Source: Pseudonocardia asaccharolytica DSM 44247 = NBRC 16224 (GTDB lineage Bacteria; Actinomycetota; Actinomycetes; Mycobacteriales; Pseudonocardiaceae). Taken from it: 64,000 bases of DNA. Below are positions 39,094 through 46,723 of this stretch, one piece after another (within the stretch, counting starts at the first letter, position 1; each line of letters begins with the position of its first letter). The stretch is taken from positions 372,001 through 436,000 of the forward strand of contig NZ_AUII01000001.1 in NCBI RefSeq assembly GCF_000423625.1, given 5' to 3'. A model generated the notes under the pieces. The model was not told the DNA's origin. It did not search any database and worked only from the letters and a program-made list of their open reading frames with translations. Both the position numbers and the translations under genes were made by a program.

Positions 39094-39222
39094 CGCTATT
39101 CCCACGTTTCGGCACGAGGCCGATTCGGTGCTAGATCCCGGTCCGGCGAGTGGATCGGGCATAGGAGCACGATCCGGCAAAGACGTCGGCAGTGCCGGCA
39201 AGTCAACCCGAGAGGAGTCACC

Positions 39223-40167
39223 TTGGCCGGTCTCCTGGTAAATCGAATCCTGCGATCGGTTCCCCTGGTCTTGCTCATCACACTCGGTGTGTACGGGCTG
39301 GTCTTTCTGATTCCAGGAGATCCCGCGGCCACCCTCGCCGGGGACAATCCGACCCCGGAGCAGATCGCGCACATCCGGCAGAGCCTGGGACTGGACCGTC
39401 CAGCGGTCGAGCAGTACCTGGGGTGGCTGCTGGACGCAGTCCGCGGGCAGCTCGGCCAGTCCCTCTACACCGGGGCCGACGTGACCGGGATGATCCTCGA
39501 CCGGTTCGGCGTAACCGCGTGGTTGTCCGTCCTCGCCGTTCTGGTAGCCGTTGTCATTGGGATTCCGGCAGGAGTTCTCGCCGCGGCTGCGCGAGGGTCG
39601 TGGATCGATCGGGCCATCACCGTTGCCGTGACCGCGGGCATCGCTATCCCGGGCTTCTGGCTGGGGCTGATGCTCATCATCGTGTTCGCATTGCAGGCGG
39701 GCGTCTTCCCCGCCGGGGGTTACACTCCGATCTCGGAAGACTTCGGAGAGTGGCTCCTACATGTCACTCTGCCGGCGGTGACGCTGGCCGCCGCGCCGGC
39801 CGCTGAACTGGCGCGGCACACCAGGAGTGCGATGCTGGGCGTGCTCGAGCAGGACTACATCCGTAGCGCACGAGCCAAGGGCGTCGCGGAGTGGGCGGTG
39901 CTGATCCGGCACGGCCTGAAGAACGCCGCCGGTCCGGTCATCACGGTCCTCAGCTTCCAGGCTGCCCTCCTGCTGGGTGGATCGGTGATCGTCGAGCAGA
40001 TTTTTGGGATGCCCGGGCTGGGCAGCCTTGCGATCCAGGCGGTTCATGACAAGGACCTTCCGGTCCTGCAGGGCGTCGTCCTGGTCGCGGCCCTGATCGT
40101 GATGATCATCAATCTCCTCACCGACTTGGCTTACGGCTTCCTCAACCCGAAGGTCCGCGCGGTATGA
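39223..40167 (+). CDS. ABC importer permease (DppB/OppB-like)
   Basis: 314 residues from a TTG at 39223 preceded by GAGAGGAG. About six hydrophobic segments are seen; the family N-terminus LLVNRILRSVPLVLLITLGVYGLVFLIPGDPA and the cytoplasmic EAA-type loop VLEQDYIRSARAKGVAEWAVLIRHGLKNA are clear. Integral membrane half of the importer with the next gene, whose ATG overlaps this stop (ATGA). Confidence 0.95.
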   Translation: MAGLLVNRILRSVPLVLLITLGVYGLVFLIPGDPAATLAGDNPTPEQIAHIRQSLGLDRPAVEQYLGWLLDAVRGQLGQSLYTGADVTGMILDRFGVTAWLSVLAVLVAVVIGIPAGVLAAAARGSWIDRAITVAVTAGIAIPGFWLGLMLIIVFALQAGVFPAGGYTPISEDFGEWLLHVTLPAVTLAAAPAAELARHTRSAMLGVLEQDYIRSARAKGVAEWAVLIRHGLKNAAGPVITVLSFQAALLLGGSVIVEQIFGMPGLGSLAIQAVHDKDLPVLQGVVLVAALIVMIINLLTDLAYGFLNPKVRAV

Positions 40168-41129
40168 CACACACGACCACCACCTCGAGCCCGGACTCGG
40201 CCACGACCTGTGGCGACGCCGCCTGGGAGCGACTGAACGCGACGTACGTCGATGCCGCGGAGGAGACCTCCGCAGCGCCTCCGGTGAGCGCGAAGAGGCG
40301 GTTCCTGCGACGTTTCCTGCGCTCCCGCGTTGCCGTCGTCGCGTTGCTCGTCCTGCTGCTCGGAGCGGCTGCTGCCGTCTTCGCGCCCGCGCTTGCGCCC
40401 GTCGACCCGCTGGCGCAGGACCTTGGCAAGGTGCTGCGGCCGCCCGGCGGGGAGAACCTCCTGGGAACCGACGAACTGGGGCGTGACGTTCTGAGCCGCC
40501 TGCTCTTCGGCGCGCGGGTATCCCTGCTCGCCGCCGTCGAAGGCACCGCGATCGCCCTACTGCTCGGGGTCCTGCCGGGCTTGGCCGCTGGATACCTGGG
40601 CCGTCGCGTCGACCGGATCATCATGTTGTTCACCGATGCGCTGATGAGCTATCCAGCGATCATCCTGGCCATTGCCATCATCGGTGCGATCGGACCGGGC
40701 CTGACGAACGCAATGCTCGCGGTCGGGATCATCACAGCACCCCGGGTGGTCCGGCTGGTGCGCGGTGTCGTGCTCGGCATCCGCGAGGAGACCTATATCG
40801 AGGCTTCGCGGACGATCGGAACGCCGACCGCGCGCATCATCGTGCGCCATGTCCTCCCCAACGCGCTCGCCCCTGTGATCGTCTTCGGATCGATCATGGC
40901 TGGGCAGGCGATGCTGATCGAGGCGGGTCTGAGCTTCCTCGGCCTGGGTGTCCAGCCGCCCGATGCGAGCTGGGGCAGCATGCTCGGCACCGCGTTCCGC
41001 TACGTCAGCCGCTCACCGACGCTCATCGTCTTCCCCGGTCTCGCGATCGCCGTGACGGTGCTGGCCTTCAACGTGCTGGGTGACGGACTTCGGGATTCGC
41101 TCGGCAGGGAGAACAGGGGTGAGCGATGA
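40164..41129 (+). CDS. ABC importer permease (DppC/OppC-like)
   Basis: 321 residues. The N-terminal cytoplasmic tail ends at KRRFLRRFLRSRVAVVALLVLLLG, followed by DPLAQDLGKVLRPPGGENLLGTDELGRDVLSRLLFGARVSL, a DppC hallmark. The EAA loop is GIREETYIEASRTIGTPTARIIVRHVLPN. Five to six transmembrane segments. Overlaps both neighbours by four bases, indicating coupled translation. Confidence 0.95.
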   Translation: MTHTTTTSSPDSATTCGDAAWERLNATYVDAAEETSAAPPVSAKRRFLRRFLRSRVAVVALLVLLLGAAAAVFAPALAPVDPLAQDLGKVLRPPGGENLLGTDELGRDVLSRLLFGARVSLLAAVEGTAIALLLGVLPGLAAGYLGRRVDRIIMLFTDALMSYPAIILAIAIIGAIGPGLTNAMLAVGIITAPRVVRLVRGVVLGIREETYIEASRTIGTPTARIIVRHVLPNALAPVIVFGSIMAGQAMLIEAGLSFLGLGVQPPDASWGSMLGTAFRYVSRSPTLIVFPGLAIAVTVLAFNVLGDGLRDSLGRENRGER

Positions 41130-42160
41130 TCACGAACGGGTCACGCGTCGAACAGCCAGCCATGAACGAGACGTCGGCACCGGTGCTGGCTGTGGAAGAC
41201 CTGACGGTGGAGGTGCCCGTCGATCGTATTTGGCGGCCGGTTGTCGAGCAGGTGTCGTTCTCGGTGCGGAAGGGGGAGACGCTTGGGCTCGTCGGTGAGT
41301 CCGGGTCTGGAAAGACCATGACCAGCCTCGCTGTCATGGGCCTGCTCTCCAGGAACTCGGCCCGTATCGCACATGGCAGTATCCGCCTCACCGGGCAGGA
41401 GCTCGTGGGTGCGGGTCGCCGCCAGCTCGACCAACTCCGCGGCGACCGAATCGCCATGATCTTCCAGGAGCCGATGACATCGCTGAACCCCAGCATGAAG
41501 ATCGGCGAGCAGATCGTCGAGGCCGTGCGGCGACACCGACCGGTGTCCAGGGCCGAGGCCCGGCGAAGGGCAGTGGAGGTGCTGGATCTCGTGGGCGTCC
41601 CCTCGGCCGCGAGCAGAGTGAACAGCTATCCGCACGAATTCTCCGGCGGGATGCGGCAACGCGCGATGATTGCGATGTCGCTCGCCTGCGATCCCGACGT
41701 CCTGATCGCGGATGAGCCGACGACCGCACTCGATGTGACGATTCAGGCGCAGATCCTCGACCTGCTGCGGCAGATGCGCGATGAGCTGGGGCTGGCCCTG
41801 CTGTTCATCACCCACAGCATGGGGGTGGTCGCCGACATCTGCGACCGCGTCGCGGTGATGTACCACGGCCAGGTCGTGGAGCAGGCAGACGCGGATGACC
41901 TGTTCGAACGGCCGAGGCATCCCTACACCGAAGGTCTGCTGCGGGCGATGCCCACGCTCGTCGTCCGGGAAGGTCGCTTACCCCTGATCCCGGGGCGGCC
42001 GCCGCAGGCGACGATGAGACCGACGGGATGCGCATTTTCTCCCCGCTGCCCGTACCGCATCGCCGCGTGCACCGAAGTGCCCCCGGCACTCTTCTCGACC
42101 GGTGATACGGGTGTGACGCGCTGCATCCGTCCCGGCCTGCCACTGCAGGGAGCAACATGA
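41126..42160 (+). CDS. ABC importer ATP-binding protein (DppD/OppD-like)
   Basis: 344 residues. Walker A GESGSGKT, signature SGGMRQR and Walker [12 protein letters not shown] are intact, with a C-terminal oligopeptide-transporter domain containing [15 protein letters not shown], a possible iron-sulfur or metal Cys cluster in this family. ATG 41126 overlaps the DppC stop; an inner ATG at 41162 is an alternative without a better binding site. Confidence 0.95.
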   Translation: MITNGSRVEQPAMNETSAPVLAVEDLTVEVPVDRIWRPVVEQVSFSVRKGETLGLVGESGSGKTMTSLAVMGLLSRNSARIAHGSIRLTGQELVGAGRRQLDQLRGDRIAMIFQEPMTSLNPSMKIGEQIVEAVRRHRPVSRAEARRRAVEVLDLVGVPSAASRVNSYPHEFSGGMRQRAMIAMSLACDPDVLIADEPTTALDVTIQAQILDLLRQMRDELGLALLFITHSMGVVADICDRVAVMYHGQVVEQADADDLFERPRHPYTEGLLRAMPTLVVREGRLPLIPGRPPQATMRPTGCAFSPRCPYRIAACTEVPPALFSTGDTGVTRCIRPGLPLQGAT

Positions 42161-43218
42161 ACGGCAACGTTGTCCTCTCCGTCTCAAACCTCTCGGTCGA
42201 GTTCCCGCTTCGCGGCGGCCTGTTCCGGCGGGCCGCGCGGTTGCAGGCCGTCCAGCATTTGAGTTTCGAGCTACGGCCGCACGAGGTGCTGGGCATCGTC
42301 GGTGAATCCGGTTCCGGCAAGTCGACCACCGCGCGAGCGATACTTCGCCTCGAGAAGCCGTCCGAAGGCACGATCTGGATGGACGGCGAGGATGTCTCGA
42401 CGCTGTCGGAACGGCAGTTCCGGATGCGTCGGCGCAAGATTCAGATGGTCTTCCAGGACCCGTACTCCTCGCTCGACCCGTCCATGGTGATCGCGGACAG
42501 CATCGGCGAACCACTGGAGATCCACGGCGGGCTGCGCGGGGGAGAGCGCGATCGCCGGGTAGCCGAGTTGCTCTCACTGGTCGGACTCGGCCCACAGCAG
42601 ATGAACCGCTATCCGCATGAGTTCTCCGGCGGGCAGCGGCAGCGGATCGCCATCGCTCGGGCCATCGCGATGGAGCCGAGCATCCTGGTGTGCGACGAGG
42701 CCGTCAGCGCACTGGACGTCTCGACACAGAACCAGATCATCAACCTGCTGGCGGACCTGCGTGAGCGGCTGGGCATGGCGTACCTGTTCATCTCGCATGA
42801 CCTGGCGGTGGTCAGACATATCGCCGACCGGGTGCTCGTCATGTACCTGGGTCGTGCGGTCGAGGAGGGCCCCAGCACGCGGATCTTCGAGGCTCCAGCG
42901 CACCCGTACACGCGCGCGTTATTGGATGCCTTGCCGACGCCTAACCCCGCGACACAGCGGCGCAAGCGCAAGAACCGTCTCGAGGGCGAACTGCCGGACC
43001 CGGCGAGCCTGCCGAAGGGATGCGCCTTCCAGACTCGCTGTCCGCGGGTCATGCAGATCTGCCGCACCGAGGCTCCATCGGCGCGGCCCGTGAGCGGCGG
43101 CGGATCCGTCGCCTGCCACCTCCATCCCGACGAGCCGGCAGCGCCACCGCAGCACATTTCCGTCACCTCGGCCGGAATCGACCTCACCGATGAGACGAAC
43201 GAAAGGCAGCCCCGATGA
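42157..43218 (+). CDS. ABC importer ATP-binding protein (DppF/OppF-like)
   Basis: 353 residues. Walker A GESGSGKST, signature SGGQRQR, Walker B LVCDEAVSALD, and the C-terminal GCAFQTRCPRVMQIC cysteine segment. It pairs with the preceding ATPase. Its ATG overlaps the preceding stop and its stop overlaps the ATG of the second binding protein (ATGA). Confidence 0.95.
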   Translation: MNGNVVLSVSNLSVEFPLRGGLFRRAARLQAVQHLSFELRPHEVLGIVGESGSGKSTTARAILRLEKPSEGTIWMDGEDVSTLSERQFRMRRRKIQMVFQDPYSSLDPSMVIADSIGEPLEIHGGLRGGERDRRVAELLSLVGLGPQQMNRYPHEFSGGQRQRIAIARAIAMEPSILVCDEAVSALDVSTQNQIINLLADLRERLGMAYLFISHDLAVVRHIADRVLVMYLGRAVEEGPSTRIFEAPAHPYTRALLDALPTPNPATQRRKRKNRLEGELPDPASLPKGCAFQTRCPRVMQICRTEAPSARPVSGGGSVACHLHPDEPAAPPQHISVTSAGIDLTDETNERQPR

Positions 43219-44747
43219 GACTTCGGGTGGCCACTCTCCTGACGGCCCTCTCACTGATCGCCGCCACGGCATGCGGGAACCCGTCCGGCGCGGGTCCGAA
43301 CGGCCCGCCCGACCCGAACGCGGTCATCAGGGTGGCAAACCACCTCGCTTTGACCACATGGGATCCCGCGCGCAGCATCGGTGGGCCGGAGACACAGCTT
43401 CTCGGCCTCGTCTACGACCGGCTGGTCCACAGCACTCCGGAGGGGGAACCGGCCCCCGGAGCGGCGGAGTCATGGACCTTCGAGAACAGCGGACGGACTC
43501 TGCTCCTCAGCCTTCGGCACGGTCTGCGCTTCTCGGACGGCACAGCGCTGGACGCCGAGGTCGTCAAGCAGAACCTGGATAGGGCAAGGGACCTGCCGAC
43601 ATCCACCATCGCGGCCAATCTCGCCAACATCGAGTCCGTGGAGGTCACGGATGCGGTGACGGTTCGGATAAGCCAGCACAATCCGGACTTTGCGCTACCG
43701 ATGTTGTTGGCCGACCGGCCAGGGATGATCGCCAACCCGAGGACCTTCGCCCAACTGGATGCGGCAGAAACTCCGATCGGTAGCGGACCATTCACCGTCG
43801 TTGCGCAGCAGCCGAGTGTGTCCATCACCCTCACGAAGAACTCCTCGTTCTGGGACGCGAACCGCATCAAGGTCGGTGGCGCCGAGATCCGAGTGATCCC
43901 CGACCCGACGGCGCGACTCAACGCGTTGCGATCCGGCGAGGTGGATCTTGCCTCCCTGGAGGCAGAGCAGGCAGAGGACGCCCGGCAGCTGTCGGAGCTG
44001 CGGGTGGACGCCGGCCCCAGCCTGGAGTCCGCCTATATCTGGTTGAACCCGAGCTTCGATCCCGCGTTGGCCGATCCCAATGTGCGAAAGGCGATCAGCT
44101 ACGCGCTCGATCGGAACGAGATCGTGAACGGCGTCATGTTCGGGGAAGCCCGGCCTACGGCGCAGAGTTTCCCCAAGGGGCACTCGGCGTACGACGACGC
44201 CCTCGACGGGCAGCCCCAGCATGACCCGACGCGAGCCAGAAGACTTCTCGCGGACGCGGGTCTGCCCAACGGATTCTCGTTCGAGGCGGTCGTTTATTCA
44301 CCGAAGATGGATCGGGTGGCGCAGGCCATCCAGTCCCAGCTGGCGGAGGTCGGCATCACGCTCACACTCCGTGCGCTGCCCGCATTTGGCTCAGCGACCG
44401 AGTATTTTCAGAAGAAGAGCGTCGACGCCGCGATCTTTTCGACCCGCAGCGGCCTGGAGCCAAGCCTGCTGTACCGACAGTTCTACCTTCCGGGACAGTA
44501 CTACAACCCCGGTAATGTGAGCTCTGACGAGGTGTCCGGGCTTATCGAGAAGGCGAAACACGAGCCGAGTGTCGACGCCCGTATGGCACTTTATCGGGAG
44601 ATCGCCCAAAACGTCGTCGCTCAACCACTCGGTGTCATCCCCGTGTACAGCGCGAATCAGATCGTCGCACACTCGAGGGTGGTTTCCGGTGTGCGGACGT
44701 GGATTGACGGGTTTCCTCATCTCGATGAGATCAGTATGAGCAAATGA
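43215..44747 (+). CDS. ABC importer substrate-binding lipoprotein (SBP_bac_5), copy 2
   Basis: 510 residues. A signal peptide ends in a lipobox-like IAATAC with Cys at about residue 20. Family elements include TTWDPARSIGGPETQ, GLRFSDGTALDAEVV, VRKAISYALDRNEIVNGVMFGEA and HDPTRARRLLADAGLPNG. It is clearly paralogous to the protein at 37058, at moderate similarity. Two binding proteins flanking one permease/ATPase set suggest that the importer takes two related ligands. Last transporter gene, 120 bases before the second KstD-like enzyme. Confidence 0.93.
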   Translation: MRLRVATLLTALSLIAATACGNPSGAGPNGPPDPNAVIRVANHLALTTWDPARSIGGPETQLLGLVYDRLVHSTPEGEPAPGAAESWTFENSGRTLLLSLRHGLRFSDGTALDAEVVKQNLDRARDLPTSTIAANLANIESVEVTDAVTVRISQHNPDFALPMLLADRPGMIANPRTFAQLDAAETPIGSGPFTVVAQQPSVSITLTKNSSFWDANRIKVGGAEIRVIPDPTARLNALRSGEVDLASLEAEQAEDARQLSELRVDAGPSLESAYIWLNPSFDPALADPNVRKAISYALDRNEIVNGVMFGEARPTAQSFPKGHSAYDDALDGQPQHDPTRARRLLADAGLPNGFSFEAVVYSPKMDRVAQAIQSQLAEVGITLTLRALPAFGSATEYFQKKSVDAAIFSTRSGLEPSLLYRQFYLPGQYYNPGNVSSDEVSGLIEKAKHEPSVDARMALYREIAQNVVAQPLGVIPVYSANQIVAHSRVVSGVRTWIDGFPHLDEISMSK

Positions 44748-44867
44748 GTTGACCTGCCCACTCGGCTTCGATTGTCGATACATCATCGGAGGTGTCGGGT
44801 GCGCGGAGAGTGAGAGTGTCGAAGTCTCGCTCGAATGATATTTGTTCTCGACTCGGGAGAAATATCT

Positions 44868-46445
44868 ATGCGTGAGGTGGACGTTCTCGTGGTCGGCTCC
44901 GGCGTGGCTGGGCTGACCGCTGCACTGGCGGCGAGCCTCAAGGGCGCCGAAGTCGCCGTCATGGAAAAGTCGGCCTATATCGGCGGCACCAGCGCGATGT
45001 CCGGTGGAGTGTTGTGGATTCCCGCGAACCGCCACATGGTGTCAGCCGGTCTGGCTGATACCGGCGCCGAAGGCCTCCGCTACCTGGAGCGGGTCACGAT
45101 GGGGCGGGTGCCGATCCCGGTGCTGTCGGACTACATCGACAGCGCAGCGGGAATGCTGGAGTTCCTGGAGGCCAACACCAGCCTCGAATTCGTATCACGG
45201 TCTGATCATCCTGACTACCTGCCCGAGAGTCTCGGCGGCAGGCTCGGGCGGGGTGTCCAGCCGAAAGAGTGGGACCCGTCCCCGCTCGCCCAAGCCTTCG
45301 AGCTGATTCGGCGCAGCCCGTCCGGATGGAAGGAGGACCTCCCCGACGTCGAGAAACCAACGCCAAGAAGAACCTTCGTCAGTTTCGGGCGGGCTTTGGT
45401 CGGTGGGCTGTTGTTCGCCTGCCTCAGGAACGGTGTGCATGTGCAGACTGCATCGCCGGTGGTCGACCTCTGGTTCGACAACGGGCGAACGCGCGGCGTG
45501 TGGATCGAGCACGACGCACATCGCTCGAAGATCGGTGCGCGATGTGGCGTCGTCCTTGCCAGTGGCGGCTTCGAATGGAACCAGGAACTCGTTGACACCT
45601 TCCTGAGCGTACCGCTCACGATGCCGGTCAGTTCGCCGTCCAACACCGGAGATGGCTTGCGTATGGTCATGCGCGCCGGGGCGGCGCTGGCGAACATGGG
45701 CGAGGCGTGGTGGACGCCGGCTATTCACATCGACGGAGAGTCGTACGAGGATGGCCCGTTGAATCGGTTCATCACGGGCGAGCGCTCAAAGCCGGGCAGC
45801 CTGATGGTGAACCGTCGGGGTCGTCGGTTCGTTCGCGAAAGCATGAACTACAACGACATCGCGAGGGCGATGGCGGCGTTCGACCCACTTGGGTGTGAGT
45901 ATCCGAACCTGCCGTGCTTTCTGATCTTCGACGCCAGGTATCGTGAGTCTTATTCCGTCGCCGGAATTACGCCGGCAGATCCCACGCCTCGGTGGATGCA
46001 CGAATCCGGTTCCATCGACGTGCTCGCAGCGAGGCTCGGTATTGATGCGGTGGGCCTGAATTGTCAGATTCGGGAATTCAATATGCATGCCGGACGCGGT
46101 GTGGACTTGGCTTTCGGCCGTGGAAGCGACCTTTACGATCGTTACGCCGGCGATCCGGTCGTCGGCGTGAATCCGACTCTCCGTCCGCTCGGTCGCGGCC
46201 CGTATTACGGGATCGAACTCCATATCGGCGCCCTCGGAACGAAAGGTGGACCGCGCATCGACCGCTGCGGTCGGGTACTCGATTTCGGAGGCGCTCCGAT
46301 CCCGGGTCTCTACGCCGCCGGAAATGTCACCGGCAGCGTCATGGGTCCCAGCTATCCGGGGCCTGGTGCCACTCTGGGCCCCGCAGCCACCTACGGGATG
46401 AAGGCCGGAACGACTGTTGTCGATGACGCCAACTTCCGTAGCTGA
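44868..46445 (+). CDS. KstD-like FAD-dependent oxidoreductase, copy 2
   Basis: 525 residues from an ATG at 44868 after GGGAGAAAT. FAD site DVLVVGSGVAGLTAALAASLKG with GGTSAMSGGVLWIP, then MVNRRGRRFVRES, and the C-terminal LYAAGNVTGSVMGPSYPGPGATLGPAATYG. Same family as 23497-25095 but divergent. It closes the rightward set of the island, and its stop lies 138 bases before the right direct repeat. Base composition is visibly less G/C-biased at third positions than in the flanking GH65 gene. Confidence 0.88.
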   Translation: MREVDVLVVGSGVAGLTAALAASLKGAEVAVMEKSAYIGGTSAMSGGVLWIPANRHMVSAGLADTGAEGLRYLERVTMGRVPIPVLSDYIDSAAGMLEFLEANTSLEFVSRSDHPDYLPESLGGRLGRGVQPKEWDPSPLAQAFELIRRSPSGWKEDLPDVEKPTPRRTFVSFGRALVGGLLFACLRNGVHVQTASPVVDLWFDNGRTRGVWIEHDAHRSKIGARCGVVLASGGFEWNQELVDTFLSVPLTMPVSSPSNTGDGLRMVMRAGAALANMGEAWWTPAIHIDGESYEDGPLNRFITGERSKPGSLMVNRRGRRFVRESMNYNDIARAMAAFDPLGCEYPNLPCFLIFDARYRESYSVAGITPADPTPRWMHESGSIDVLAARLGIDAVGLNCQIREFNMHAGRGVDLAFGRGSDLYDRYAGDPVVGVNPTLRPLGRGPYYGIELHIGALGTKGGPRIDRCGRVLDFGGAPIPGLYAAGNVTGSVMGPSYPGPGATLGPAATYGMKAGTTVVDDANFRS

Positions 46446-46582
46446 TGAGGTCAGCGTGGCACCCTCCTGTCAGGCCACCCACAGCCACGGAGCGGGCGCA
46501 CCATCGCTTCCCAGGCCGGACGCTTCTTCTTGAGCCGCCCAGGTGCTGACGTCGGTACGTGTGCCCGTGTCGACATGCCGGA

Positions 46583-46653
46583 ACGGGGTGACCAGCGGCC
46601 ACCGGACCCTCCGTGCGGGACCAGTCGCTCAGCTGGGCCGGGACCTTGGTCCC
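46583..46653 (+). repeat. 71-bp direct repeat, right copy
   Basis: Matches 19423-19493 at 69 of 71 positions in the same orientation, 27,160 bases to the right. It forms part of the GH65 upstream region, and the palindrome at its right end is 71 bases before that start codon. The arrangement is what an insertion that duplicated, or recombined at, this promoter would leave. Confidence 0.9.
46640..46653. promoter_or_regulatory. DosR/DevR-like palindrome upstream of GH65
   Basis: GGGACC-TT-GGTCCC, identical to the copy at 19480-19493. Its position relative to the start at 46724 is normal for an activator site. GH65-containing genes belong to the dormancy regulon in some mycobacteria (otsB1/Rv2006), which supports the assignment by analogy. 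Confidence 0.5.
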
Positions 46654-46723
46654 TCCGGCACCGTCCTTCGACCGTGCCCGGCGGCGGTGGCGGCCGCCTA
46701 CCGTCGGGCGACGGAGGTGACCG

